Notes: generated from the sequence alone by a model not told the origin. A stretch of 64,000 nucleotides of DNA from Bacillus sp. FJAT-49711 (GCF_018343715.1 NZ_JAGYPL010000001.1:1496721-1560720), one strand, 5' to 3'; shown: positions 26,528 through 36,137, counted from the stretch's first letter. A program made the numbers and translations.

Positions 26528-26689
26528 TTAATTTTCTTTTTTTATCTTATTGAGTTCATCATCCATAGCTTTTAAATACATATACACTATTTGTTTTGTT
26601 TTGTCATTCGCTTCGATCACATTTAAATGCTGCATGCATTTTCGTACAATTGGGTGGGTCCTTTGCTTTTTAACAGTTTCGCCATTCAT
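26528..26689 (-). CDS. Small basic protein, function unknown
   Basis: A 53-residue frame from ATG 26689 behind GGGGTGAAG. It is hydrophilic, with KKQRTHPIVRKCMQHLNVIE and a lysine-rich C-terminus. It ends in its own terminator upstream of pbpF. No family recognised; the start signal and terminator support a real gene. Confidence 0.6.
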   Translation of the reverse strand: MNGETVKKQRTHPIVRKCMQHLNVIEANDKTKQIVYMYLKAMDDELNKIKKEN

Positions 26690-27134
26690 TTACTTCACCC
26701 CATTATCATATTTAATGTTTTGAAGCAATAATCTATATATACAGGGGCTAACAATTCTCGATGTATGTAGACAAAGTCAGATTATGAAAAAAGTTTGTCT
26801 GAAAATTGGTAATATGGGAGACATAAAGAGAATAATCTCTATTTATAGATATTATTATAAACTACAAATTTGAATAAATGTATAGGCATATATTCGTGGC
26901 TTTGATTATCTACATTATAATGAAAAAGACCTATTTTTAAAAAGATTTAAAAAAATTAACTAATAAATCAAAAAGATTCTTTACTAATATTCTAAATTGG
27001 CGATAATAAAAGGAGATAACAAATAATTCTTTCATTTACAAAATATATATTTAAACAATAAACTAAATATAGACATTTTTGCCATTTGATAGATTTTTGG
27101 GAATATATTGGTATAATAGAATGGAGGTGAAGTG
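26690..27134. other. AT-rich intergenic region before the kinase gene
   Basis: Very AT-rich with no gene. A TATAAT at 27112-27117 is too close to the ribosome site (27123-27129) to be the kinase promoter unless the mRNA is almost leaderless. The true promoter was not identified. Confidence 0.5.
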
Positions 27135-28250
27135 ATGGATCAGCTTAAATTTGATGTAATTTCCTATATGGAATCAAGACAAGAATTTATTTTTAAGCGT
27201 TGGAAAGAAAAAATCATCGTTCCTATTGAACAAGACCGTGAAACAATGATTAAAGGCGGTCATTTATTATTTAAAGTTATGCTCCACGCTTTTTCTTTAC
27301 CTAAAAAAAATCTTGAATCTTATTTAAAATTGACTGCTGAAGATACTGAAGCAAAAATAATATATAAAACCTCTAGTATTAGCTATATAATTTATAATGC
27401 GAACATCATAAAAAATGAAATTCTAATTGAAATTGCTCAATATCGTGCGGAATGGGAAGACATCAAACCTATTTATATTAAGTTTTCAGACATCATAGAT
27501 CAATTTTTATTTAATGTAACTAATTGTTATAACGATGTAAATGAGGAAACTAAGCCATTAACTGAAGAAAACCATGAAGAAAGATTAACCTTGCTAGGGC
27601 AAATGACATCAAGCTTTGTTCATGAGTTCAGAAATCCATTAACGACAATTCATGGTTTTGTACAGTTGCTGCGTTCAGAAAATCCCGAGCTTCCTTACAT
27701 GGATATTATTTTAAATGAGTTGGAGCAATTAAAGTTTAGGATTACCCAATTTTTAATGTTATCAAGGAAAGAAGTCTTAAACCATGAAATTACATTATTT
27801 TCATTAAATGATTTACTCGATCAGGTTGCTTCCTTTATCTACCCAAGGCTTTTAGAGGCTAATGTGGAATTGGAAAGAGAGCTTGAGGATAATTTATACG
27901 TGAATGGATACATAGAAGAAATAAGACAAGTTTTAATTAATATTATCTTTAACGCTATTGATGTTTTATCAGAACAGATGAAGGCATCCGTTATAAAAAT
28001 TAAAGGGTACAAGAATGAAGATGAATCTATCGTTTTACAAACTTCAAATACAGGTCCAAAAATTCCTGAGCCATTATTAAATACCATATTTAATCCCTTT
28101 GTAACAACAAAAAAAACAGGTACAGGGCTTGGTTTATTCGTTTGTAAGGAAATTATCGAAAAACATAATGGAAGGCTATCTTGTACGTCCGATGATGACT
28201 GGACAACATTTACGATACAACTGCCACCAGCCCAAATGCAAGAAGTATAA
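27135..28250 (+). CDS. Sporulation-type sensor histidine kinase with HisK_N domain
   Basis: A 371-residue soluble kinase without membrane helices. The N-terminal 130 residues resemble the HisK_N sensor domain of Bacillus sporulation kinases. The H-box SFVHEFRNPLTTIHG is near residue 168, followed by NIIFNAIDVL (N box), NTGPKI (G1) and TGTGLGL (G2). There is no response regulator gene beside it, so it is an orphan kinase; by family it would feed Spo0F. The start is ATG 27135 behind GGAGGTG, not the adjoining GTG. Confidence 0.85.
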   Translation: MDQLKFDVISYMESRQEFIFKRWKEKIIVPIEQDRETMIKGGHLLFKVMLHAFSLPKKNLESYLKLTAEDTEAKIIYKTSSISYIIYNANIIKNEILIEIAQYRAEWEDIKPIYIKFSDIIDQFLFNVTNCYNDVNEETKPLTEENHEERLTLLGQMTSSFVHEFRNPLTTIHGFVQLLRSENPELPYMDIILNELEQLKFRITQFLMLSRKEVLNHEITLFSLNDLLDQVASFIYPRLLEANVELERELEDNLYVNGYIEEIRQVLINIIFNAIDVLSEQMKASVIKIKGYKNEDESIVLQTSNTGPKIPEPLLNTIFNPFVTTKKTGTGLGLFVCKEIIEKHNGRLSCTSDDDWTTFTIQLPPAQMQEV

Positions 28251-28269
28251 ATATACGTGAAGGTAATAC

Positions 28270-28303
28270 TAGGGCGGAGGGAAAATGATTTCCCTCCGCC
28301 CTA
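28270..28303. terminator. Strong inverted repeat between convergent genes
   Basis: AGGGCGGAGGGAAA and its complement form a 14-pair stem between the kinase gene and the convergent YjcZ gene. T runs are weak, but the stem is GC-rich. Confidence 0.7.
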
Positions 28304-28341
28304 TATTCTCATTCTCCATATGGTGTTTTATTTTGGTTTGT

Positions 28342-28467
28342 TTAATAGAACCATGCTGCTCCTACAATTATTAATAAGATAAACAATACTACGATTAACG
28401 CGAAACCACCAGCATAGCCAAAACCTCCGCCATAGCCGCCATAACCACAGCCGCCAAATCCGTACAT
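28342..28467 (-). CDS. YjcZ-family small sporulation protein
   Basis: A 41-residue member with a longer Gly/Tyr head ([20 protein letters not shown]) and the shared tail [31 protein letters not shown] precedes the ATG. The single cysteine at residue 7 is not in the other three copies. Confidence 0.9.
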   Translation of the reverse strand: MYGFGGCGYGGYGGGFGYAGGFALIVVLFILLIIVGAAWFY

Positions 28468-28566
28468 TTGCCTCACCTCCTGATTAAAGTGAGTGAAATC
28501 ACTCTTGCACAATAGTCTATTCGAGAATCCAAAATGTGTATGGACGTTTTATAAAAAAATGGATTT

Positions 28567-28595
28567 TTTACTCATTCGGAACTTTTCGTTATAAT
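28567..28595 (+). promoter_or_regulatory. Promoter of topB
   Basis: TTTACT at 28567-28572, 17 bases, TATAAT at 28590-28595: a good sigma-A promoter about 45 bases before the topB start. Confidence 0.65.
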
Positions 28596-28638
28596 GATAT
28601 CTATCATAGTTATTTGCTTGAAAGGGGTACGGCCTTAC

Positions 28639-30732
28639 ATGAAATCATTAGTTTTAGCCGAAAAGCCAAGTGTAGCACGTGATCTAGCCCGTGTTCTTGG
28701 TTGTACAAATAAACAAAAACATTATATTGAAGGTCCTAAATATATTGTGACGTGGGCTCTTGGACATCTCATCGAATTAAAGATGCCTGAGGATTATGAT
28801 ACAAAGTTTAAAAATTGGAATATGGATGACTTGCCAATCCTCCCTAAAAAAATGGAATTAAAAATCATTCGGCAAACAGCATCCCAATTTAAAGGAATTG
28901 AACATCTGGCAAAGCGCAATGATTTGAATGAGCTTATTATTGCAACAGATGCGGGGCGTGAAGGAGAACTTGTTGCGAGATGGATTATAGAAAAGATTCG
29001 TTGGAGAAAACCAGTTAAAAGACTATGGATATCATCGCAAACAGATAAAGCGATTAAAGATGGTTTTACTCATTTGAAGTCAGCCAAACAGTACGATGCT
29101 CTTTACGAATCAGCTGTTTGCAGAGCCGAAGCTGATTGGCTTATTGGATTAAATGTGACAAGAGCACTTACTACAAAATATGATGACCCATTATCTGCTG
29201 GACGTGTTCAAACTCCAACGCTTGCAATGATTTTGGACAGAGAAAAAGAAATACTAGCATTTATTCCAAAAGAATATTGGACGATCCAAACAAAAATTGG
29301 GTTAATGACAGCGTCTTGGCATCGTCAAAATGAAAAAAGACTTTTCGATGAAAAGCAAGCAAACGATATTTCACAAAAAGTAATGGATCAACAAGCAATT
29401 ATTACTTCTATTGATAAAAAAGAAAAAAGTGAACAACAACCATTTCCATATGATTTAACGGAACTGCAACGAGATGCTAATAGGCGATTCGGTTTTTCAG
29501 CCAAAAAGACATCGAATGTTCTTCAATCCTTATATGAACAACATAAACTTGTTACTTATCCTAGAACAGATTCCCGTTATTTAACGACGGATATTGAAGC
29601 AACAATGGAAGGTCGCATACTTGCACTGCAAAATTCATACAAAGAAGAATGCAAACCTGCTATACAAAATAAGGGTAAAGTGTTGGCAAGAAAGGTGTTC
29701 AATAATGAAAAAGTGACGGATCATCACGCCATTATTCCAACGGATGAAAGACCGATCATAGCAAATTTATCATCAGATGAACGAAAATTATATGACATTA
29801 TTGTCAGAAGATTTTTGGCATTATTTTATCCTATATATCGATACGAAACGATACATGTGACTTTCCAAATTGGAGATGAGACCTTTTCAGCGACTGAATC
29901 CAGCATTAATGATTTAGGCTTTAAAGCTGTTACAGGAAAAGGTGACGAGGATAAGCATGAAGTACAACGTCTTAGCGACTTGCAAAAAGGACAAACGTTT
30001 ACGGTAAACAATGTAAAAACGGATAAAAAATTAACCGAACCGCCACTAAGATATACAGAAGCTGATTTACTCGCAAAGATGGAAAAATACGGGCTTGGAA
30101 CCCCTGCGACTAGAGCAGATATTATCGAAAAACTTCTCAGCTCAGAGACAATTGATCGTCAAAATAACCGATTACATCCAACTCCTAAAGGAAAACAATT
30201 GATAGATCTTGTAAATGATGAATTAAAGTCACCTGAACTCACTGCAAAATGGGAAGCCGATTTAGAAGCGATCGCTAGAGGAAGAGGCAAATCAGAAGTT
30301 TTTTTACAAAATATTAGAAAACAGACAAATCACCTCGTTGCAGAAATTAAAAAAAGTGACAAAAAATATAAAGCACATAATCTTACAGGATCGAAATGCC
30401 CTGAATGCGGGACCCTCATGAAGGAAACAAAAGGTCGTGAAGGGCGAATTCTTGTTTGTTCAAATCGAGAATGTAATTTTCGAAAACGGAAAGATCCAAA
30501 AATTTCAAATAAAAGATGTCCTCAATGCCACAAGAAAATGGAAATACATTCAGGAAAAGCAGGAGCTTATTTTCAATGTCGCCGATGCAATCTTGTTGAA
30601 AAAGCCGATCATAAGAAAAAGAGTGTTAGTAAAAGAGAGGAACGGCAATTACTAAAAAAATATTCCGGTGAGGAAACATTCGGAAATAGTTTAGCGGATG
30701 CTTTAAAAAATGCGATGAAAGATAAAAATTAA
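28639..30732 (+). CDS. topB: DNA topoisomerase III
   Basis: A 697-residue type IA topoisomerase that decatenates and relaxes DNA. The Toprim domain opens at LVLAEKPSVARDLARVLG and includes ATDAGREGE. The catalytic tyrosine is in VTYPRTDSRYL near residue 310. The C-terminus has two zinc-ribbon like units, CPECGTLM...C-x4-C and CPQCHKKM...CRRC. The start is ATG 28639 behind AAAGGGG; the upstream in-frame extension overlaps the promoter and is rejected. Confidence 0.96.
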   Translation: MKSLVLAEKPSVARDLARVLGCTNKQKHYIEGPKYIVTWALGHLIELKMPEDYDTKFKNWNMDDLPILPKKMELKIIRQTASQFKGIEHLAKRNDLNELIIATDAGREGELVARWIIEKIRWRKPVKRLWISSQTDKAIKDGFTHLKSAKQYDALYESAVCRAEADWLIGLNVTRALTTKYDDPLSAGRVQTPTLAMILDREKEILAFIPKEYWTIQTKIGLMTASWHRQNEKRLFDEKQANDISQKVMDQQAIITSIDKKEKSEQQPFPYDLTELQRDANRRFGFSAKKTSNVLQSLYEQHKLVTYPRTDSRYLTTDIEATMEGRILALQNSYKEECKPAIQNKGKVLARKVFNNEKVTDHHAIIPTDERPIIANLSSDERKLYDIIVRRFLALFYPIYRYETIHVTFQIGDETFSATESSINDLGFKAVTGKGDEDKHEVQRLSDLQKGQTFTVNNVKTDKKLTEPPLRYTEADLLAKMEKYGLGTPATRADIIEKLLSSETIDRQNNRLHPTPKGKQLIDLVNDELKSPELTAKWEADLEAIARGRGKSEVFLQNIRKQTNHLVAEIKKSDKKYKAHNLTGSKCPECGTLMKETKGREGRILVCSNRECNFRKRKDPKISNKRCPQCHKKMEIHSGKAGAYFQCRRCNLVEKADHKKKSVSKREERQLLKKYSGEETFGNSLADALKNAMKDKN

Positions 30733-30738
30733 AACCAA

Positions 30739-30783
30739 GGGCTGTTTAAAAGTCACATTAAAAGACTTTTAAACAGCCCTCTC
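30739..30783. terminator. Terminator-like hairpin after topB
   Basis: GGGCTGTTTAAAAGTC and its complement form a 16-pair stem. No T run follows on the plus strand, so termination strength is uncertain. Confidence 0.65.
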
Positions 30784-31002
30784 TAGCTTATTAACTGTAC
30801 TGTTGTTCCTAAAATATATAGGTACCGCTTTCGAGGGCTGTACATTGATGCACAGTGCCTGTAGCCATATACAGGTTCTCCCCCAGCCAGTCCTGTACCC
30901 GTACCCCAACAATCAACATCGTACGCAAAACTATTTTTCAGCCGGGAAAAACATGATTTAATCACTTGATTTATTTTAGTGGCTTTTTTATCATCCGTTT
31001 TT

Positions 31003-31929
31003 TCATTTCGGAAGATGTTTAAGAAAATTCTCGCCCGCAAATCCCCTTACTTGATCTGCGGAATAATATTTCAGCAATTCATTTATTAAATTTTGATGTT
31101 TGGCTGCATTTTCCAAATTGACTATATGCGTTTCGATTCCATCAAAATCAGATCCAAGGCCAATCTGCGCGGCTCCTCCTAATGAACAAAAATGGTCAAT
31201 ATGGTGAATCATATCAGAAATATGAGCAGTCTCTTTTTCGGTTACAAAAGGAGGATGATATACAACGTGGATCAGCCCACTTTTTTGGAATAAGGCTTTT
31301 GCTTGCTCGTCTGATAAGTTTCTAGGGTGACTACAGATTACTTTTGAATTTGAATGACTTGCAATTGGAAAATCAGCAAGATCCATTACGTCCCAAAAAG
31401 CTTTTTCGCTTAAATGAGAAACATCAGTATACACTTTATGCTCATTATTAAACTCAACAATCTCTTTTCCAAATGATGTTAGCCCAGCTCCTCGTTGTTC
31501 CCAAACACCATCTGCGGCAAGATTAGCAAGATTCCAGGTTAACCCGACGGAACGAACCCCCAAGTGGAATAATATGCTTAACTTATGTAAATCATTTCCG
31601 ATACAATCCACTCCTTCTAAAGTAAGGATTGCCCCAATTTCATGGCTTTTTAAATAAGTAAGATCGTTCCAATTTCGAATATGAATGATGTCTGAATTAT
31701 GTTCCAATACTTGAGTATAAAAATAATCTATTTGATCAAGAGCTGCTTGAAATTTGCTCTCGCTCTTAAGTTCTGGCGGAATAAAAATGGCAAAGCATTG
31801 AACCTTTACTTGTCCTTTAATTAAACGACTTTTATTCGCATCCAGTTCGGGAGAATCTTTAAATCTTAGCGCTCCCTTACTCTCCCATATTTTATACAGT
31901 GCATCACAATGTAAATCTATAACGTTCAT
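31003..31929 (-). CDS. Membrane-dipeptidase family (M19) dipeptidase
   Basis: A 308-residue zinc dipeptidase of the renal dipeptidase family. Metal ligands appear in order: DLHCD (residues 5-9), LEGVD, SHSNS with CSHPRN, and GSDFDG near the C-terminus. No signal peptide, so cytoplasmic. It likely cleaves dipeptides, including D-configured ones. GGTGAGG precedes the ATG. Monocistronic. Confidence 0.92.
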   Translation of the reverse strand: MNVIDLHCDALYKIWESKGALRFKDSPELDANKSRLIKGQVKVQCFAIFIPPELKSESKFQAALDQIDYFYTQVLEHNSDIIHIRNWNDLTYLKSHEIGAILTLEGVDCIGNDLHKLSILFHLGVRSVGLTWNLANLAADGVWEQRGAGLTSFGKEIVEFNNEHKVYTDVSHLSEKAFWDVMDLADFPIASHSNSKVICSHPRNLSDEQAKALFQKSGLIHVVYHPPFVTEKETAHISDMIHHIDHFCSLGGAAQIGLGSDFDGIETHIVNLENAAKHQNLINELLKYYSADQVRGFAGENFLKHLPK

Positions 31930-32049
31930 AGCCTCACCTAGCTTTTCATAAAGTGTATTTCTTTCTTTATTCTACATATAATGATTGATTCCCTCTTATT
32001 ATCTGCCCTTGATTAAATAGTGGTAAGATATAAGATGGAGGTTTTAAGG

Positions 32050-32328
32050 ATGAAAACTTTATTAATGATATATTCGGTAATATTAAATGGTTTGCTTGGT
32101 TTCGTTTGGATTATTTTTGTTTCAAAACTTTTAGATTTATTTAATGCCTTTGGCAAATCCGTTTGGATGGGGATTTTTATTGGAATTGCCACAATCCTTT
32201 TTTTGGATATTACTACGAGGGTTTTCGAATCATTTGATAAGGACAAAAAACACCCTGTTAGAATTGCTGGTTACGTTTCTTTTGGGATCGTTGTCTTTGT
32301 GTCCATCGTAATCATGAAAACTTCATGA
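32050..32328 (+). CDS. Small three-helix membrane protein, function unknown
   Basis: A 92-residue protein with three hydrophobic segments and a charged turn SFDKDKKHPVR before the last. GGAGG ends eight bases before ATG 32050; the upstream in-frame codons overlap that site. No family recognised. Confidence 0.7.
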   Translation: MKTLLMIYSVILNGLLGFVWIIFVSKLLDLFNAFGKSVWMGIFIGIATILFLDITTRVFESFDKDKKHPVRIAGYVSFGIVVFVSIVIMKTS

Positions 32329-32440
32329 AAAATCTTTTGGCTTATTTATTTGCCATTTTTTTTGAAACTACACATTGTCCTATACGCATTGTTCACTTCA
32401 CACATAAAATGCACTATGAACCTTTAAGGAGGTGCCATTT

Positions 32441-32533
32441 ATGAGTGAACATAGAGGAATGAACAACAACTTTGCGTTAATTGTAGTTCTATTCATTCTG
32501 TTAATCATCGTTGGAACGGCATTCGTTTATTAA
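32441..32533 (+). CDS. YjcZ-family small sporulation protein
   Basis: A 30-residue member: polar head MSEHRGMNNN, then [27 protein letters not shown] precedes the ATG. It is followed by a terminator. Unlike the other copies its head lacks the glycine repeats. Confidence 0.9.
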   Translation: MSEHRGMNNNFALIVVLFILLIIVGTAFVY

Positions 32534-32540
32534 GGTTCGA

Positions 32541-32574
32541 ACCGGGGAGCGTCTTATGATGCTCCTTTTAATTA
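32541..32574 (+). terminator. Terminator of the YjcZ gene
   Basis: GGGAGC/GCTCC stem with an ATAAGAC-type loop, followed by TTTTAATTATTTTT. Confidence 0.75.
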
Positions 32575-32635
32575 TTTTTCTAATCAAATATCATAATTTG
32601 GAAATGCTATAAAAAAAGAAAAAGGTGTGGTATAG

Positions 32636-32920
32636 ATGGAGCATTTTCCAATTATTCATACTAACTTTTGGGATGCAGTTATTGCCGTTCCGCTAGTAGT
32701 TATTGTTACACAAATTATTAAAATTCTCCTTCGGGTGCCCCGATTTTTAGTACCGACAATCGCTACGGTTCTCGGCCTCATTTTCTCTATTTTCATTGCT
32801 CATAAATTCAATTTTTGGGCAGCTGTTTTTATGGGTTTTTTCTATGGAAATGCTGCCGTCGGAGTGTACGCATCATTAAAAACCTCCATTTTGGCTTATA
32901 GAAAGCCAAAAAAAGAATAA
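32636..32920 (+). CDS. Small membrane protein, function unknown
   Basis: A 94-residue protein with three hydrophobic segments. It contains TQIIKILLRVPRFLVPTIAT and a basic C-terminus YRKPKKE. The layout is holin-like, but no lysis gene is near, so I do not call it a holin. AGGTGTGG precedes the ATG. Convergent with spoVR. Confidence 0.7.
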   Translation: MEHFPIIHTNFWDAVIAVPLVVIVTQIIKILLRVPRFLVPTIATVLGLIFSIFIAHKFNFWAAVFMGFFYGNAAVGVYASLKTSILAYRKPKKE

Positions 32921-32955
32921 TGCTCCTCTTCGTAAAGAGCAGGCATTATTCTTTT
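32918..32955. terminator. Bidirectional terminator
   Basis: AATAATGC...GCATTATT with an inner CTCTT/AAGAG stem, between the small membrane protein gene and spoVR. Confidence 0.8.
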
Positions 32956-32957
32956 TC

Positions 32958-34370
32958 TTAAATAAACTTTCTTTGCATATTTCTTCCATCAAAGCTAAAT
33001 AACATTGGCCTGCTTTCCACTACACTTTCTAGGTGAACAGTCCTTCCCCATAACTGATGAATATATGGTAGTACTTTTTCCAAATATTTGAGGTCAAGCT
33101 CAATTCCTTCATAAGAATGCTTTAAATAAAGCTCACCGTTTTTCATATAATCCCCATCATTCACTGTGATATAAGGAAAGCCTCCATTAACTCTCATACC
33201 TACAAGCTGATCACGAATTTCTGTCCATTCTTTGTCAATGATTTTATAATCCCTTCCTTGCTTTTGAAATAGATACATGTCTTCTCTTAACACGAGTTCT
33301 TTTGAAAGGTAATTGCGTAAAAAAGATATGTCTGATTCGATTTCTCTTACTTCAAATATTTTTTCTCGTCCTGAATTTGGCTCCACCCCTTCTTTTTTCA
33401 TTTCATCATTCGGGTTATTCCATCTTTCTTCTATATCTTCAAATATTTTAAGGCCGAGATAATAAGGATTGATATTTGTTCTGGATGGTTGAACAACACC
33501 TGCATTTAATTTGGCAAATTCAATTGATTCATCGCTGGATAACTCCATTTCCCGCAATATTCGTTGATGCCAGTATGATGCCCATCCTTCATTCATAATT
33601 TTCGTTTCTAATTGAGGCCAAAAATACAGCATTTCCTCACGAATCATTGTCATAATATCCCTTTGCCAATCCGTTAGTTCCCGGCTGTACTGTTCTATAA
33701 AAAGCATAATATCTTTTTCGGGATTTGGTGGAAACTGTTTTTTCTTTTTTTTACGAGATATTTTCTTTTCTTTTCGATCATCCAACGACCACAAATCATC
33801 GAATTCACTTTTCGAAGTTATTTCTTCTTCCCATTCATCTTCATCATCTAATGACCAATCCAAAGATGGTCTTAGCAATGAAGGGTCGATATGCTCCTCT
33901 ATTGCCAAGACGGCATCTAAAAAACTTTCCACTTCATGTTTTCCATGTTCAATTTCATATTGCCTTACACGTTCAGCTGTTGCTGCCATACTTTCCACCA
34001 TATCCCGCTTCGTATTTCGGAAGCGCACATTATTCTTAAAAAAATCACAATGTGCCAGTACATGTGCAACAATTAGTTTATTTTGAATTAAGGAATTGGA
34101 ATCAAGAAGAAATGCATAACAAGGGTTGGAATTTATAACGAGCTCGTAGATTTTACTAAGTCCGAAATCATAATGGAGCTTCATTTTGAAAAATTGCTTT
34201 CCAAAACTCCAGTGTGAAAAACGGGTTGGCATTCCATATGCTCCAAAAGTGTAAATGATGTCTGCAGGACATATTTCATAACGCATTGGATAAAAGTCCA
34301 AACCCATTCCGCTTGCAATTTCGGTAATTTCACTAATGGCATATTCTAATGCTTTCGAATCGGAATTCAT
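32958..34370 (-). CDS. spoVR: Stage V sporulation protein R
   Basis: A 470-residue SpoVR family protein, involved in spore cortex formation in B. subtilis; biochemical activity unknown. The family blocks include [16 protein letters not shown] near residue 107 and [17 protein letters not shown] near residue 265. A lysine-rich stretch ([13 protein letters not shown]) around residue 205 is variable in the family. The start is ATG 34370, eight bases after GGGGG; GTG two codons upstream is too close to that site. A sigma-E-like promoter lies upstream. Confidence 0.95.
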   Translation of the reverse strand: MNSDSKALEYAISEITEIASGMGLDFYPMRYEICPADIIYTFGAYGMPTRFSHWSFGKQFFKMKLHYDFGLSKIYELVINSNPCYAFLLDSNSLIQNKLIVAHVLAHCDFFKNNVRFRNTKRDMVESMAATAERVRQYEIEHGKHEVESFLDAVLAIEEHIDPSLLRPSLDWSLDDEDEWEEEITSKSEFDDLWSLDDRKEKKISRKKKKKQFPPNPEKDIMLFIEQYSRELTDWQRDIMTMIREEMLYFWPQLETKIMNEGWASYWHQRILREMELSSDESIEFAKLNAGVVQPSRTNINPYYLGLKIFEDIEERWNNPNDEMKKEGVEPNSGREKIFEVREIESDISFLRNYLSKELVLREDMYLFQKQGRDYKIIDKEWTEIRDQLVGMRVNGGFPYITVNDGDYMKNGELYLKHSYEGIELDLKYLEKVLPYIHQLWGRTVHLESVVESRPMLFSFDGRNMQRKFI

Positions 34371-34393
34371 TTTCACTACCCCCTTTTATCCAC

Positions 34394-34422
34394 AATGTAT
34401 GTAAAAAAACCAATCTAAATGT
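34394..34422 (-). promoter_or_regulatory. Candidate sigma-E promoter of spoVR
   Basis: On the minus strand ACATTTA (34416-34422), 14 bases, CATACATT (34394-34401). The -10 fits CATACA-T well; the -35 is weaker. Mother-cell control is known for B. subtilis spoVR. Confidence 0.5.
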
Positions 34423-34492
34423 CAACATTTACACCGTAAACATCTTCCCTTCAAGCAAATAATAAAAGTAACTCCAAAAGGAGGGTTAATTA

Positions 34493-34750
34493 ATGGACAC
34501 TTTGGACTATGATCGCGCATTGTATTATACGCATCGATCAGAATGGGATAATTTAATTGTGCTTATGGTTAGAACAAAAGATCATATGCTTTCTAAAAGG
34601 ATTGAGCGTTTTTTACATGCATACCAATTTTCAAGGGATTATACAGTAATTGAACGCAACTTATACTCGTTGCTGCGTTACCTTGATCATGCAAATAATG
34701 CAACTGCCCCCATTCATGCTCAGCACGAGGATCCAGTACTTTCAATTTGA
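34493..34750 (+). CDS. yhdB: YhdB family protein
   Basis: An 85-residue soluble protein with LDYDRALYYTHRSEWDNLIV and RIERFLHAYQFSRDY, resembling B. subtilis YhdB. GGAGG precedes the ATG. In B. subtilis yhdB lies beside the azoreductase gene, as here. Function unknown. Confidence 0.8.
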   Translation: MDTLDYDRALYYTHRSEWDNLIVLMVRTKDHMLSKRIERFLHAYQFSRDYTVIERNLYSLLRYLDHANNATAPIHAQHEDPVLSI

Positions 34751-34752
34751 AA

Positions 34753-34885
34753 AGCAAAAGCGTCTTACTAATCGACGTAAGAACTACAATAACTTCTACT
34801 GAGATAAAGGGCCTTCAGTGCAAATCGATATTGACTTATTGTAGGGAGAAGGACAAGAAGCTCGATAAGCGATGACGCTATATAT
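34753..34885 (-). repeat. Dispersed repeat, copy E (reverse orientation)
   Basis: Shares with the reverse complement of 62267-62416 the blocks AAAAGCG, ATCGACGTA, ACTGAGATAAAGG and TTGACTTAT followed by GTAGGGA. Confidence 0.7.
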
Positions 34886-34886
34886 A

Positions 34887-34922
34887 AAAAAACTCGGCAT
34901 TCTTTTAAAGATGCCGAGTTAC
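34887..34922 (-). terminator. Terminator of the azoreductase gene
   Basis: AACTCGGCAT pairs with ATGCCGAGTT; on the minus strand seven T follow. It overlaps the stop codon. Confidence 0.88.
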
Positions 34923-35455
34923 ATTTTCGCTATTATATTTGATGAGATTTTTACAAACATGAGTAATTCTTGAACCATGTCATCAACTAATTTTGCTGAT
35001 TCTTCCCATAAGGTACCGTCATCGTAATTAAAGCATTCCGGATCAAGCACAATTTGCTTAGGTATGACATTTGCATAAAAGCCTCTCATTACTGTGCGCA
35101 TATTGTTTAAACAATTGATTCCCCCTTTCCCTCCACCTGCTGTCGCGACTAATGCCACTGGTTTATATTCAAGTTCTTCACTCGTAAGAAAGTCTAACGT
35201 ATTTTTCAGTGCACCTGTCATTCCTCCGTGATATTCAGGAGATATCAAAATAATTCCCGCAGATAAACGGATTTTTTCTTTAAAATTCACCACTGCAGGC
35301 AGCTGCCACTGATTTTCTTCTCCTGTTAATAACGGGAGATCTGCTTTATTAATATCTATATAATCAAAATTATATTGCCTGGCAATATAACGAGTTAACA
35401 GCTCAGTTCTTCCGCCTTTTGGCATTCCTCCATTAATCACTAAAATACGATCCAT
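34919..35455 (-). CDS. azr: NADPH-dependent FMN reductase / azoreductase YhdA (Azr)
   Basis: A 178-residue flavodoxin-fold reductase. The FMN phosphate loop is GGMPKGGRTE near residue 8, and SPEYHGGMTGALKNTLDFL is the conserved second block. Such enzymes reduce azo dyes and quinones with NADPH. ATG 35455 is chosen because GGAGCGAAC lies just before it. It follows yhcZ by 28 bases, giving a yhcY-yhcZ-azr operon as in B. subtilis. Confidence 0.88.
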   Translation of the reverse strand: MDRILVINGGMPKGGRTELLTRYIARQYNFDYIDINKADLPLLTGEENQWQLPAVVNFKEKIRLSAGIILISPEYHGGMTGALKNTLDFLTSEELEYKPVALVATAGGGKGGINCLNNMRTVMRGFYANVIPKQIVLDPECFNYDDGTLWEESAKLVDDMVQELLMFVKISSNIIAKM

Positions 35456-35483
35456 TTTGTTCGCTCCTTCACGTCTAGCTGCT

Positions 35484-36125
35484 TCATTGTTCAACAAAAC
35501 CGTTTTTTACTGCAAATAGTGCAGCTTGAGTCCGATCAGCTACTTGTAATTTCATAAATATATTTGATACATGCGTCTTTACTGTTTTTTCTGTAATTTT
35601 TAATTGTGCTCCGATTTCTTTATTGCTCTTTCCCTTTGCGATCTCGGTCAGCACTTCTTTCTCCCTTTGAGTTAATGCAGCAATCCGATCGTTGGCAGGA
35701 TTTTTTCGGTTCATACGTGTCATCAGCATATTCGTTGCTTTAGGATGCAGTGTATTTTCTCCATTAGCGAGCTTCCTAATGGCAGATGCAAGTTCATCAG
35801 GCTCAATATCCTTAAGTTGGTATCCAGAAGCCCCTGCTTCAATGGCAGGAATGACGTGATCTTGATCTGCAAAGCTTGTTAAAATCATAATTTCTATATC
35901 TGGGCAAATTTCTTTTATTTTTCCAGTTGCTTCAATTCCGTCCATTATAGGCATAACGAGGTCCATCAATACAATGTCTGGATGCAATTGTATGGCTAGT
36001 TCAACTGCTTCTTTTCCATTTTTCGCTTCACCAACTATTCGAATATCTTTTTGAGTTTGCAGGAAAAAAACAAGTCCCCGCCTAACGACATGATGATCAT
36101 CCGCAATCAACACATGAACCGTCAT
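35484..36125 (-). CDS. yhcZ: NarL-family response regulator YhcZ
   Basis: A 213-residue regulator. The receiver has the acidic pair DD (residues 9-10), phosphoacceptor Asp in VLMDLVMP near residue 54, and the T/K residues in LTSFAD and QLKD. The C-terminal LuxR-type HTH includes LTQREKEVLTEIAKGKSNKEI. AGGGGGAG precedes the ATG, 12 bases after the yhcY stop. It answers to YhcY; target genes are unknown. Confidence 0.93.
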   Translation of the reverse strand: MTVHVLIADDHHVVRRGLVFFLQTQKDIRIVGEAKNGKEAVELAIQLHPDIVLMDLVMPIMDGIEATGKIKEICPDIEIMILTSFADQDHVIPAIEAGASGYQLKDIEPDELASAIRKLANGENTLHPKATNMLMTRMNRKNPANDRIAALTQREKEVLTEIAKGKSNKEIGAQLKITEKTVKTHVSNIFMKLQVADRTQAALFAVKNGFVEQ

Positions 36126-36137
36126 TTTTTTCTCCCC

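Noticed and set aside
27112-27117. TATAAT as promoter of the kinase gene
   Set aside because: It would start the mRNA at the ribosome site itself (27123-27129), and no fitting -35 was seen.
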